64,000 bases of DNA from Candidatus Poribacteria bacterium (GTDB lineage Bacteria > Poribacteria > WGA-4E > PCPOR2b), in NCBI GenBank assembly GCA_028819845.1, contig JAPPKS010000032.1, forward strand, positions 62,001-126,000, in the 5' to 3' direction. The position numbers and the translations under genes were made by a program. Shown piece after piece: positions 17,057-26,097 of the stretch (positions within the stretch are counted from its first letter, which is position 1; each line of letters begins with the position of its first letter). Under the pieces are notes generated by a model that saw nothing but the letters and a program-made list of their open reading frames with translations, was not told the DNA's origin and ran no database searches.

Positions 17057-18700
17057 ATGGAGAACTTAATCCGTTACTCTTACCTTGGTCTGTTTATTTT
17101 TGTTCTGTTTGTGTTTTTCGTTGGTTGCGGCGGTGACGATTCCGAAGATGTCGGTCCGAGGATAGTGTCATCGCCGGAGGGAGTCATCTCAGGTTCCGTT
17201 ACAGATTTGGTCACCCATGCTGGAATTGCAAATGCGACAGTCAAGTTGTCTACGAAAAAGAGCGTTACAGACGAAAAATCCATCTTTGAGGAGGTCGCAA
17301 CTACAACTACCGATGCTAATGGCATCTTTAGGTTTGAATCGCTCAAAAGCGGCGACTATAACCTGCGCATTTTAGCGCTTGGTTATCTGGAACAACGAGC
17401 GGCAGTGAGCGTCACTCGCAAAGATTCGGCAACCGTTGATTTCCGCCTTGAACCCGGCGTTAAGTTTGAGGGCAAGGTTATATCTAACGACGGCAATCCA
17501 GTGCGAAACGTCCTGGTTACATTGGGCGACCGCGCGTCAGTTACGAACACTACGGGACAATTCATAATTGCCCCAGTTTCCGATGGACAATACGATTTGA
17601 CGGCAGAAAAACCGGGTTATGACACAGTAGACATGCCGGGTATCACTATCGGTGACAGAAATGTCGTACAAAATATTTCTATTCGACGCAAAATGACTGG
17701 GCAAATTGTCTTCGCTCGCGGAAATGTTGCCGGCGAGGACTTTTTTGGAATTTCAGTCATTGACGCAAACCGTGCAAACGAGACGGCGCTTACTCACTTT
17801 TTCGACGACCAACCTAGCTGGTCACCGAATGGCGGGCAAATAATCTTCAGTCGCTCAGAAGGCGGTGCCCCACCACAAATCTATGTAATGAATAGCCGCG
17901 GCGGCAATACGAGGTCAATCAGCGGCGACATTTTCAATGATCGGCATCCGGCTTGGTCACCTGATGGGGACCGCATTGCTTACGTTCATTCGAAAGCCCT
18001 TCGAAAGCCGTCGATTTACATCATGGATGTGAACGGAGAAAATCGCGTTAAACTTTCCTTCTGCGAGGCAGACTCGAAACCGACTTGGTCGCCTGACAGC
18101 ACCCAGATTGCGTATTCTTATGATAGAAATCTCTTTGTGGTGGACATTGAAGCGTTTCTTGCCGCTGACGCGGCACTCCCACCAGAAGTAGAACCGGAAC
18201 CAGAACCGGAGCCAGAACCGGAAATGGAGCCCGAGCCGGAGCCAACGCCCGTCCCGATACCAGTGCCGGAACCGGAGACTAAACTGCATGAATTAATACG
18301 TGCAGCGCAAGAGGAGTATCAACCGCCCCAAGCACCGGTCGTCATTGCGTCAGTAATAGAAGGCGGCGTTGAACGGTTAACGGAGGGCTTAGACACCGAA
18401 CTCCACCCGGATTGGAGTCCGGACGGTTCTAAGTTGGTGTTTACCAAAGAAGTATCTCTGAGCCAAGCTGCGATATGTGTATTAGATTTGTTTTCACGGG
18501 ATCGAACCACCTTGACCAGCGAGGACAGTTACAATGGCTATCCGTGTTGGTCTCCGGACGGGACGAAGATTGCTTTTAGCAGCGACCGCAACGGCAGTTT
18601 CGGTATCTGGGTTATGGATGCAGACGGCAGCAATGTCACGTCACTTTTCGATGAGTTGGGCCAGGATGATATCCTCAGTCAGCACTCATGGCGCCAGTGA
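17057..18700 (+). CDS. Lipoprotein with carboxypeptidase-regulatory-like and PD40/TolB-like repeats
   Basis: A 547-residue protein. MENLIRYSYLGLFIFVLFVFFVGCGG is a lipoprotein signal with a V-G-C lipobox. Residues of about 45-120 and 130-195 are two CarboxypepD_reg-like beta-sandwiches (ISGSVTDLVTHAGIANATV; FEGKVISNDGNPVRNVLV). Then come PD40 propeller blades with the repeated PSWSPNGGQIIFSR, PAWSPDGDRIAYVH, PTWSPDSTQIAYSY, PDWSPDGSKLVFTK and PCWSPDGTKIAFSS. A Glu-Pro linker of about 40 residues (EPEPEPEPEP, 18190-18275) splits the propeller. It is likely a surface scaffold for binding peptides or glycans; no catalytic residues are seen. Confidence 0.85.
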   Translation: MENLIRYSYLGLFIFVLFVFFVGCGGDDSEDVGPRIVSSPEGVISGSVTDLVTHAGIANATVKLSTKKSVTDEKSIFEEVATTTTDANGIFRFESLKSGDYNLRILALGYLEQRAAVSVTRKDSATVDFRLEPGVKFEGKVISNDGNPVRNVLVTLGDRASVTNTTGQFIIAPVSDGQYDLTAEKPGYDTVDMPGITIGDRNVVQNISIRRKMTGQIVFARGNVAGEDFFGISVIDANRANETALTHFFDDQPSWSPNGGQIIFSRSEGGAPPQIYVMNSRGGNTRSISGDIFNDRHPAWSPDGDRIAYVHSKALRKPSIYIMDVNGENRVKLSFCEADSKPTWSPDSTQIAYSYDRNLFVVDIEAFLAADAALPPEVEPEPEPEPEPEMEPEPEPTPVPIPVPEPETKLHELIRAAQEEYQPPQAPVVIASVIEGGVERLTEGLDTELHPDWSPDGSKLVFTKEVSLSQAAICVLDLFSRDRTTLTSEDSYNGYPCWSPDGTKIAFSSDRNGSFGIWVMDADGSNVTSLFDELGQDDILSQHSWRQ

Positions 18701-19741
18701 AGCGGGGGCTATAATTTCAATTTCCGGCAGTTCGAAATTTAAAGGCTTAAACCCGGCTGATTTTTGCTTTAACTCGTAAATCAGATTCATTGCCAGCTTG
18801 CGATTGTGTTCGACCGCTAAGCCTTTCGCACTGGACCGATCCCGCCAATAATGCCACAAACCTAATAGCGAAATACCTACCACATCTACATACCGCTCGT
18901 CACGAGATGCGTCAGCCGCGAGATATATAAACGTGGCACTGACTGCGGCGGAGATGAGTCCGTTACGGTGTTGGCCTGCGTAGATTTGCCCTATTCCAGG
19001 AAAAAGAGTGGACAGCCATAGGGCGCTGTCGGGCGACTTGAGCGGCAAAGGAATTTTGGCTAACGTCGTGTCTGCAAGATGGTTGGATACCGTACTGAGG
19101 GATGTATCAGGCTGGAACCTGCTGACCTTTCTAAATTCCGCAATCCCCTTCAACCAATTCCACTCATGAATATAACACCAACTCTTTAGGTATTGTGCCT
19201 GTGCCGATAGCTGAACATCTGCATCAGCATGAATAATCTTGGATAAATTGGAGCGGGCACTCGTATACTCTCCAGCGTCAAGGTAGGATTTTCCCAACAT
19301 CAGTTGAACATAAGGATTGAGCGGGGAATCCGGATTCGTCTTCATGAGTTCTTCGAACATCTGCTGGACCTTTACGCTATTTTCTTGATAAAAGTAACCC
19401 TGTGCGATACGGTAACGTACAAAGTCATCCACATCTGTATCCGTATGGTCGAAAAGAAAGCGCTTGTGTTCAAGGATTGATGATTCATAGTTTCCGAGAT
19501 TGAAGAGGTGTTCGGCAAATCGGAGATACGAATCGTCTTGCTCTGCCTGAGCTTGTTGACAGATAATGGCCATGAGAATGAAAAGCAGGAAAAACATAGA
19601 AAAACGGACACTCCGATTGAAAAAGCGGGTTTTAAATGCGCTAAATGGCAGTTTCGGCGTCCGGCGACCCTCAAAATGAGACCAAAGCGGACAGGTGAAT
19701 CTTTTGTTATTCAAGGTAACCAGGAGTGTTGCAGACCGCAT
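18686..19741 (-). CDS. TPR membrane protein with PGxGQxY motif (paralogue 1)
   Basis: A 351-residue frame. An internal ATG at 19597 (MFFLLFILMAIICQQAQAEQ) would start directly with a signal peptide and may be the true start; the 48 residues before it look non-native. TPR-like helices follow (FAEHLFNLGNYESSILEHKRFL, FEELMKTNPDSPLNPYVQLMLGKSYLDAGEYTSA). The C-terminal part has LSTLFPGIGQIYAGQHRNG and two membrane-type helices, resembling TM2/DUF5683-like modules. It is a clear paralogue of the next gene upstream (19930-20829). Its last five codons overlap the end of the convergent lipoprotein gene. Function is unknown. Confidence 0.7.
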   Translation of the reverse strand: MRSATLLVTLNNKRFTCPLWSHFEGRRTPKLPFSAFKTRFFNRSVRFSMFFLLFILMAIICQQAQAEQDDSYLRFAEHLFNLGNYESSILEHKRFLFDHTDTDVDDFVRYRIAQGYFYQENSVKVQQMFEELMKTNPDSPLNPYVQLMLGKSYLDAGEYTSARSNLSKIIHADADVQLSAQAQYLKSWCYIHEWNWLKGIAEFRKVSRFQPDTSLSTVSNHLADTTLAKIPLPLKSPDSALWLSTLFPGIGQIYAGQHRNGLISAAVSATFIYLAADASRDERYVDVVGISLLGLWHYWRDRSSAKGLAVEHNRKLAMNLIYELKQKSAGFKPLNFELPEIEIIAPASLAP

Positions 19742-19929
19742 AGTTGCTGATTTCTCGGCGTGTGGATTTAATTCATTTTATCACAGACAGCGGACATGTC
19801 GGGGGTGTTTTCCTGAGGATTATGAGAAGACTATTTTCTTCGCTATTCGCTCAATAGATTCTATTCGATTGATTGATCTACGACAATCAGGAGAAGGATT
19901 TTTCACGCACAGTGTTTCTCCGGAATCCA

Positions 19930-20829
19930 TTAATCTGAAGCGCCGAATAGATTGGATTCGTGAATCTGCGCTCTGAGTCGGTTGAGGAATGTACTTTCGT
20001 GTTTTCGATTAAAGGTTTTTGCGGATTGTACGGCGCCGTAAATGTTGCGCAGATGAAGAGAAAACCCAATCGCCGCCAATGGAATCGCAATTCTATAGCG
20101 TTCCTCGTTAACGTAGTATATGGTCCCGCCGACAACGGTACCAACGGCTAACAGCGTGCGCAATCCATCGGTAGAACGATTGCTATATGCCTGTCCAAGC
20201 CCAGGAGTGAACGTTGAGAGCAGTCCGGCTGTTAGCGGAGAACGGCGCGGCAGAGATTCACGATGTTGAACGATTCGTGAAAGGCGGTCACTCATTGGGC
20301 CGAAGGGTGTCTGAGCATATCTGATACTGACCTGTTTCCACTCCTGTGCGGCGCTTGACCAATCTCTATTTTCCATGTGAATCATGCCAATAATGAATTG
20401 TGCGCGGGGAGCTAACCCACTATTTGGCGAATCTGCCAAGAACTGACGCAACGACGTAATGGCAGCGGACTTCTTGCCCTGCAGCAGTTGGCATTGTGCG
20501 ACATTCGATTTTGCCCGCTCGGCCAAAGGGCTCATCGGGTAGATGGCAATCAACTCTTTGTAAGATTCTATTGCTACTTGCAGTTGGCCGGTGTTTTGAT
20601 AAGCCGCGGCGATTCGAAATTGAACGAGGTCGTTTTTTTCGCCTTTGGGATATAAGAAGAGGTAGCGCTGATATTCATGAATGGAGTTGCGATAATCTTC
20701 TTCTTGAAAAAGCGAATCTGCGAATGCGAGCAGATTTTCGGCATCAAAGTGGGCATATGCTAAAGGAGAAAATAATGGCAGGAGACAACAAGAACAGACC
20801 CGAAAAAACTCAAGGAAGGACAATTTCAT
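19930..20829 (-). CDS. TPR membrane protein with PGxGQxY motif (paralogue 2)
   Basis: A 299-residue protein with a signal peptide (SCCLLPLFSPLAYAHFDAEN; a Cys pair precedes the hydrophobic core). Four TPR-like units follow (FADSLFQEEDYRNSIHEYQR, FRIAAAYQNTGQLQVAIESY, AKSNVAQCQLLQGKKSAAI, FIIGMIHMENRDWSSAAQEW). The membrane module starts LLSTFTPGLGQAYSNRSTDG and has two hydrophobic stretches. Both paralogues end with FNRKH/HNRKL-type basic tails. It lies downstream of cvpA with a gap of 155 bases and may form a complex with its paralogue in the periplasm. I do not assign a function. Confidence 0.75.
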   Translation of the reverse strand: MKLSFLEFFRVCSCCLLPLFSPLAYAHFDAENLLAFADSLFQEEDYRNSIHEYQRYLFLYPKGEKNDLVQFRIAAAYQNTGQLQVAIESYKELIAIYPMSPLAERAKSNVAQCQLLQGKKSAAITSLRQFLADSPNSGLAPRAQFIIGMIHMENRDWSSAAQEWKQVSIRYAQTPFGPMSDRLSRIVQHRESLPRRSPLTAGLLSTFTPGLGQAYSNRSTDGLRTLLAVGTVVGGTIYYVNEERYRIAIPLAAIGFSLHLRNIYGAVQSAKTFNRKHESTFLNRLRAQIHESNLFGASD

Positions 20830-20984
20830 TTCAGTGTGAAATGTGATTAGCGAGAAGGGATTACCCGAACTGATGGATTCAGCGACCGGGAATTGGGATC
20901 GATAGTGTTGAAGCCGCTACTATTATGGTGGTTTCCCCGCATTTTTGATTGGATTAATTTGAATCAATTTTAGTTGCGGCGGCT

Positions 20985-21473
20985 TTAACCAGTTTGTTTT
21001 TCAATCATCTCTTTTCCAAAATCAAAAACCTGATGGGCAACGTTTAGAAGCGTTGGTGCGAAACGGGAAGCTGCAATAGCTTCTTGAAACCCTTCACCGC
21101 CGTGTTGATTCAGCAATATGAGCGCCAATCCAATTATAACGCCGCTGGCAGCAATTCCAAATACACCGCCGACAATGTTGTCTAGCCATCCTAAAACGCC
21201 TCGGCGGATGATTTTCTGAATCTGCTCAAATACCTTGTCCGCCGTTAGGCTCACGACGGCTGCAATAGCGATGACACTCACCCATTTCGAGATGCCCTCA
21301 TGCTTTATTACGGTTTGCAGGATTGACGCAAGCTCCCGCCACAGTTGACTAGCAACAAACACACCCATGGAGATAGCAGCAATTCCCCACACGCTGCGTG
21401 TAAAGCCAACTCGAAGACAATTCAAGCCTCCTAGACCAACAAGGACTACAATTACGATATCAAGCGTTTCCAT
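20985..21473 (-). CDS. CvpA family membrane protein
   Basis: A 162-residue protein with four hydrophobic segments: LDIVIVVLVGLGGLNCLRVGF, IAAISMGVFVASQLW, WVSVIAIAAVVSLTADKV and IVGGVFGIAASGVIIGLALIL. The order and the GWLDNIVGGVFG loop are typical of CvpA/colicin V production proteins. In other bacteria CvpA supports envelope integrity. It starts with ATG 21473, immediately after the stop of the TPR-metallopeptidase gene (which ends at 21474), so translational coupling is likely. Confidence 0.85.
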   Translation of the reverse strand: METLDIVIVVLVGLGGLNCLRVGFTRSVWGIAAISMGVFVASQLWRELASILQTVIKHEGISKWVSVIAIAAVVSLTADKVFEQIQKIIRRGVLGWLDNIVGGVFGIAASGVIIGLALILLNQHGGEGFQEAIAASRFAPTLLNVAHQVFDFGKEMIEKQTG

Positions 21474-22553
21474 TTATACAAATGGATTCTCTGTTCGAGG
21501 GTTACTCTGAGTTTCATGATTTGCCCCGTTATTGTCCAATTGCCACGAGGCTAAAATTTCATCCGGTGTTTTTCCCAAAGTGTCTTGGATTGCGATTTCA
21601 GAGGCACTTCCATTTCCGATTCGATTGAGAATCTCACGGATGCGGGCGAATCCAAATTGATTTACCAGATATCCCACTATCGCACTTGACTGAAGATATG
21701 CTAATCGGCGTTGCCGAGAATCGAATTGGTGGAATGGTTTTTTCAACACATCCATTGTCAAAAGTTGCTGATTTTGTCTTGCATCTTCTAGGTATTCGTG
21801 CTCAAAATTCATAAGGGGACGGGCAATCGTCTGAGCAAGCCCTTCATCAAGCCATCTTGGGCACTGTCCTTGTGCTAATAAGTCAACAGTCAAATGAACC
21901 CATTCGTGTCTAATCAACGTCGATAGAATCCCGGTTCCAGTGTTTCCGGGGCGGTGGATGAGTTGAATGCCGTTGTTATATCGAGCGGCAGCCCAGGGCG
22001 GGAGTGTGCGATTGAGAGTGGAATATGATGGTAAACTTGCATCTTCCATGGATATGGGAATTGGATGGCGGGGATAGCACTGAAACATCCCGCCAACCTC
22101 ATTGTAGATTCGTTCAGCTAGTTGGCATACGGCTGAAATCGTACTTTGCGGAGTTGTATCGGGACAGGTCAGTGTGAAGCGGGAGTGTTCGATTTCAATG
22201 GTATTGTCGGTAGAGTTTTCACTCCGACGATGTTGGACCGGGAGTTCCGGATTAACGTCTAGCCGGTTTTGCGCGGCTTCATAAAACGCTTGTTCTTCCA
22301 GAATCCGCTGTTTCCGCCGTAGGGCTGTTGTGAATCCGGGCCGTAACCGCAACGCAGTTTCCAGCGAATTAAGCGCATGATCCCAGCAGCCCAGCATTTC
22401 ATAAGCTTTTGCGAGGTCTGCGTAAATCTCAGCCCGTGTGGCATCAATTTTCAAGCCCGCAAGGTAATGGTGAATTGCCTGGACATAAATAGCTTTTTGG
22501 TAATACTTTGCGGCACGGTTAAAATGGGCTAACGCAAGTTGTCTCTGATTCAT
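21474..22553 (-). CDS. TPR protein with MA-type metallopeptidase domain
   Basis: A 359-residue protein. N-terminal TPRs (LALAHFNRAAKYYQKAIYVQAIHHYLAG and the AKAYEMLGCWDHALNSLETAL unit) occupy residues 1-90. A peptidase MA-like (gluzincin) domain follows with the zinc motif HEWVH at 216-220 and the third-ligand helix WLDEGLAQ at 234-241, plus the supporting YLQSSAIVGYLVNQFG segment. No signal peptide is visible. The zinc motif is intact, so catalysis is plausible. It sits between the FHA protein (12 bases upstream) and CvpA (no gap). Confidence 0.85.
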   Translation of the reverse strand: MNQRQLALAHFNRAAKYYQKAIYVQAIHHYLAGLKIDATRAEIYADLAKAYEMLGCWDHALNSLETALRLRPGFTTALRRKQRILEEQAFYEAAQNRLDVNPELPVQHRRSENSTDNTIEIEHSRFTLTCPDTTPQSTISAVCQLAERIYNEVGGMFQCYPRHPIPISMEDASLPSYSTLNRTLPPWAAARYNNGIQLIHRPGNTGTGILSTLIRHEWVHLTVDLLAQGQCPRWLDEGLAQTIARPLMNFEHEYLEDARQNQQLLTMDVLKKPFHQFDSRQRRLAYLQSSAIVGYLVNQFGFARIREILNRIGNGSASEIAIQDTLGKTPDEILASWQLDNNGANHETQSNPRTENPFV

Positions 22554-22565
22554 ACACTCAAGAAT

Positions 22566-23684
22566 TCAAACAGAAACTAACGGCGCATGTTCGATATCGA
22601 CTACATAACAGATAACGCTGCCTAGTTGAATGGTTGCACCCGTTTGAAGCACAGTCGGACCTTCTATGGGAACGCCATCCACATAGGTGCCGTTTGTACT
22701 GTGGAGATCTGTAATATATATATCTCCATTTTTCAACTCGAATCTTGCATGCAGGCGTGAAAGCGTCCCGGCTGGATCGGAGAATCGGAGGCGTGCGGCT
22801 CTACCCCGCCCAACAGTAATCTCTTTGATATGGACGGTGTAAACCTGTCCTACATGTTCGCCTTCGGATTCCGTCAAAGAGAGACGGAGGGCGCCTTCCT
22901 CCCGCTGAATTTCGGAGACTTCAAGCGATTGCTTGACGATGGTAATTGTAGATGCAACCTGAAGCCGAGTCGGTTCAGATATGCGCACGCCATTAACGTA
23001 AGTGCCGTTACTGCTGCCAAGGTCGGTAATGTAAACGTTATCGCCGTAAGCAGTGAGCAACGCATGCCGGCGCGAAACTGCTGCATTGGTATTCAACTGA
23101 ATCGTTGCCTCAACGCTACGTCCAATGATTACCTCTTTGAAGGCGATGTTATACTCCTGTTGCATTCCATCAATCTGGGTTGTCCTTAATTTCAGATTGC
23201 AACTGCCCTCCACTGGTGCAAGCGTTATTCCTTCGGGTTCACCTTCTCTTTCGATAATTACCGTCTCAGCAGAGGGATCGACCTGGTGTTGGGGATGCGT
23301 CGGAAGGTTTCCGGCATCAGGCGGGTGAGCGAGTTCACTATCACTTCCAACCGGATCTATACTGTAAGCCGGTTGCAATTGCATGGCGTCGGGAAGGCTT
23401 TCAGTTGCAGTGGGTTTAATTCGCCGCGTTAGCGCGTCAGCGATTCGTTGTTTTGCACCAGGACGAGGTAAGACACTTTCTGTTTCGCGAAAGCTGTAGT
23501 GGGCAAAGTGGATTAGCGGCTTCAAATTCCCTACCAGTGTGTCGTCTTGGCTGGATTTAAGCAGTCGTTTCTGCTTGCGCGAGAGTTTCTCTCCTTTAAT
23601 CCAACATGTGTATACTTCTAACAACTCCGCATTCTTCGATTCATCACTGCTGTAAATCGGTCTTGATTTCTTCCAAAGGTTCAT
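22566..23684 (-). CDS. Double-FHA domain protein with a possible sigma-interaction N-terminus
   Basis: A 372-residue protein. Two forkhead-associated domains are clear: residues of about 185-255 (VIIGRSVEAT, SRRHALLTAY, DLGSSNGTYVNGVRI) and about 285-360 (ITVGRGRAARL, SRLHARFELK, DLHSTNGTYVDGVPI). Both have the phospho-Thr pocket GR, S-R-x-H and NGTxVNG/DG blocks. The first 90 residues contain LPRPGAKQRIADALTRRI, a segment resembling the region after the helical domain of some anti-sigma proteins; that link is inference. It begins 28 bases after the ECF sigma gene. It probably recruits a phosphothreonine partner. Confidence 0.85.
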   Translation of the reverse strand: MNLWKKSRPIYSSDESKNAELLEVYTCWIKGEKLSRKQKRLLKSSQDDTLVGNLKPLIHFAHYSFRETESVLPRPGAKQRIADALTRRIKPTATESLPDAMQLQPAYSIDPVGSDSELAHPPDAGNLPTHPQHQVDPSAETVIIEREGEPEGITLAPVEGSCNLKLRTTQIDGMQQEYNIAFKEVIIGRSVEATIQLNTNAAVSRRHALLTAYGDNVYITDLGSSNGTYVNGVRISEPTRLQVASTITIVKQSLEVSEIQREEGALRLSLTESEGEHVGQVYTVHIKEITVGRGRAARLRFSDPAGTLSRLHARFELKNGDIYITDLHSTNGTYVDGVPIEGPTVLQTGATIQLGSVICYVVDIEHAPLVSV

Positions 23685-23712
23685 GGCTAACTCCCCTCCA
23701 AGTTTAGAATAT

Positions 23713-24312
23713 CTATTGCAAGCCTTTTCTGATTAGGATTTGTTTCAACTCTTGTGCGCAACGAAAGATCCAAATCTTGACGGTACCTTCTTTTCGGTCA
23801 AGCGTTTGCGAAATCTCTGCGATACTACATCCCTCTATATGACGTAATATCCAAGCTGTTCGATGATTCGGCTTAGTCACCTGGGCGAGCGCTTGTTCCA
23901 GAATCTCCTGAGCTTCTTGAGATTCAATCAGTCTGTCAGGTGTTGGCCGATTGTCCTCGTACTCACTTGGCATGTCAGCATCGGCGTCGACATTTAACAG
24001 CGATTCACGAATTCTTTCTTTCTTGCGAATTGCATCAATGATTGTATTCTTGGCTACGACATTTAACCATGCTTGAAAACTTCCTTGGTCGGTATCCCAC
24101 TTATCTATTTTCTCCCACATTTTGACAAAGATATCCGAGCACACCTCTTCAGTATCTTGATGGTTTTGAAGCATACGATACGTCTTGCTAAAAACCCAAC
24201 TGAAATGCTTGTTGTACAACAAGCGAAAGGCGGACTCATCCCGTTCTTTCGTGAGAGTTGCCAAATGGGTATCTTCCTGATCCGAAGGATCATCCGTAAT
24301 TTGGCGCGCCAA
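23713..24312 (-). CDS. ECF RNA polymerase sigma factor
   Basis: The start is TTG 24312 (199 residues), nine bases after AGGGAGGA; a longer frame to 24354 runs through that site. Region 2 reads FRLLYNKHFSWVFSKTYRML and EEVCSDIFVKMWEKIDKW, followed by SFQAWLNVVAKNTIIDAIRKK. Region 4 is RTAWILRHIEGCSIAEISQTL and KEGTVKIWIFRCAQELKQIL. It heads the sigma-FHA-TPR/metallopeptidase-cvpA block and has no adjacent canonical anti-sigma, so the FHA protein is a candidate partner. Confidence 0.9.
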   Translation of the reverse strand: MARQITDDPSDQEDTHLATLTKERDESAFRLLYNKHFSWVFSKTYRMLQNHQDTEEVCSDIFVKMWEKIDKWDTDQGSFQAWLNVVAKNTIIDAIRKKERIRESLLNVDADADMPSEYEDNRPTPDRLIESQEAQEILEQALAQVTKPNHRTAWILRHIEGCSIAEISQTLDRKEGTVKIWIFRCAQELKQILIRKGLQ

Positions 24313-24486
24313 AATGGGTGTCCTCCCTATCGTTATCAAGCACGTGCAAATCAAATTGTTGCTATTTATCCCAACGCTTTACGGCAAAATCCGTTTCAGA
24401 AAATTGAACTTAACTTGGAAGGCGATGAGAGAATGACAAGAAACTGACAAGCTAAGCCTTCGGAAATTTTTTCTGCGATTCCACAT

Positions 24487-25743
24487 TCATCCTAAAGCCG
24501 CATCAACCTTATTGACGGCGGATGCTAATAATCTAGCATGAGTGTCGTGCATGTTGACATTGAATCCAAACCGTAATGTTCTACTAAGAATTGAAAGGGT
24601 TTGCGGGCACATGTCTGGTGAATACTCGACATTTCCACGGTATTGCGGGTCTTTCCAAGGATAGTTTGACCGGTGCGGGCTGTTTTTGAACAGAATCGAA
24701 TTCCAGTAACGGTAAATGTGACGATCCGGAAATCCTTCATTGTAGACTGTACCGGCGCTTACGCCTTCAGCTTTGAGCGCTTCGGCATATGTTGGCACGA
24801 GATTAGGGTCTTCAATAATAATTGCTGCGCTGATGCCGCATTCGCCATTGGGGTCGTCCACAAATTGCGGGGTATACCCTCTGGGAGCATCTAGTTCCGC
24901 AAGGAAGGCTTTTTTCAGCCGACGGGTATTACTCAATATGTTTTCGAGTTTAGCAAGCTGCACTCGTGCAATTGCGCCCATAACTTCGCTTGGGCGGTAA
25001 CATTGACGTGAGAACGGCGGATTTTGCCATTCTTTTTCACTCATCCACATCGGCATTGCCGGATCACTAGCGAAAGCTGCGCGCTCGTAAACATCGTAGT
25101 CATTTGTAAAAACTAATCCGCCTTCACCGCAGCTTATTACCTTATAGTAGTTAAGACTCCAAGCTCCGGCATCACCGAATGTTCCAGTATAGGCGCCTTT
25201 ATATTGCCCCCCGATACACTGGCAGCAATCTTCAACTACTTTAAGGTTATGTTTCCGGGCGAGGGAAATGAGTTTGTCGAGACTGCAGGGCACACCTTGC
25301 ATGTGAACGGGCAGGATTGCCTTCGTGTGCGGAGAGATTTTGCGGGCGGCATCGGCAGGATCCATGCCAAGCGAATTGTCAATTTCGGCTATCACGGGAA
25401 CAGCACCTACGGCGACAATTGCCGCTGCTGTTGCGATGAAGGTGTAAGCGGGGAGGATGACCTCATCGCCGGGCCCGATGCCGAGTCCCGTCAAAGCGCA
25501 AATTAACGCACTTGTGCCGGAGTTAACCATCAATGTATATTTCACACCCAATAACTCAGCCGCACTTTTCTCAAACGCGGCTACATTAGAATTTTCGACA
25601 AATCGGAAGAGGTTTCCGCTCCGCAGCACATCGTTGACCGCTTTAATCTCTCGTTCATCAATAACGCTTGGTCCGTGGACTCCGCTGGGAATAGGTTCTG
25701 TAGTGACCGGTTTGCCACCATGAATTGCCAATCGTTCTGGCAT
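24487..25743 (-). CDS. DegT/DnrJ/EryC1/StrS family aminotransferase
   Basis: A 418-residue PLP enzyme read from ATG 25743, six bases after GGAG; an ATG five codons upstream overlaps it. Features include MVNSGTSALICAL (phosphate-binding), DEVILPAYTFIATAAAI, VVEDCCQCIGGQYKG and the PLP-lysine block WSLNYYKVISCGEGG. Members transfer an amino group to keto-sugars, or act as dehydratases in sugar biosynthesis. Substrate is not assignable; no nucleotide-sugar genes adjoin. It is transcribed away from hisB, and its promoter/operator is described separately. Confidence 0.92.
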   Translation of the reverse strand: MPERLAIHGGKPVTTEPIPSGVHGPSVIDEREIKAVNDVLRSGNLFRFVENSNVAAFEKSAAELLGVKYTLMVNSGTSALICALTGLGIGPGDEVILPAYTFIATAAAIVAVGAVPVIAEIDNSLGMDPADAARKISPHTKAILPVHMQGVPCSLDKLISLARKHNLKVVEDCCQCIGGQYKGAYTGTFGDAGAWSLNYYKVISCGEGGLVFTNDYDVYERAAFASDPAMPMWMSEKEWQNPPFSRQCYRPSEVMGAIARVQLAKLENILSNTRRLKKAFLAELDAPRGYTPQFVDDPNGECGISAAIIIEDPNLVPTYAEALKAEGVSAGTVYNEGFPDRHIYRYWNSILFKNSPHRSNYPWKDPQYRGNVEYSPDMCPQTLSILSRTLRFGFNVNMHDTHARLLASAVNKVDAALG

Positions 25744-25796
25744 ATTTCGCTCCGGCATTCGTTCCGCTTTTGTTGTTCTTTGTTGTTATACGTTTA

Positions 25797-25824
25797 TTCA
25801 CTAAACAATGTACCATATAGTGAA
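25797..25824 (-). promoter_or_regulatory. Palindromic operator over the aminotransferase promoter
   Basis: TTCACTA (25797-25803) and TAGTGAA (25818-25824) are perfect 7-bp inverted arms, 14 bases apart. The palindrome covers the predicted -10 and the start of transcription, the expected place for a repressor site. No regulator gene is adjacent. Confidence 0.5.
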
Positions 25825-25835
25825 GTTTCTGTCAA
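25807..25835 (-). promoter_or_regulatory. Sigma70-type promoter of the aminotransferase gene
   Basis: On the minus strand TTGACA (25830-25835) is a perfect -35 and TACATT (25807-25812) a fair -10, spaced by 17 bases. It leads to a start near 25800 and a leader of about 55 bases. Confidence 0.65.
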
Positions 25836-26097
25836 CGTTTGTTTGAGTAAAGCACCGAGACGTGTCGAAGGAGAAGCCAATCAAGGCCGTCACTTTCATC
25901 GACCACCCTCTCCCAAAGCACCTCGATTCAGGGGTGTTTGATGGAAGGCACGGACATATTTTGGCGCTAGGTTTTTATTTCTGCTGTAAGATTTGGACTT
26001 GATTCAGCACAGGCCTTATGCTAAACTATCCGCTCGGAACAGGGCGATTGCCGAAGCTATTCCGTGAAACAACCTACGCCGATGAGGAACGGATACC

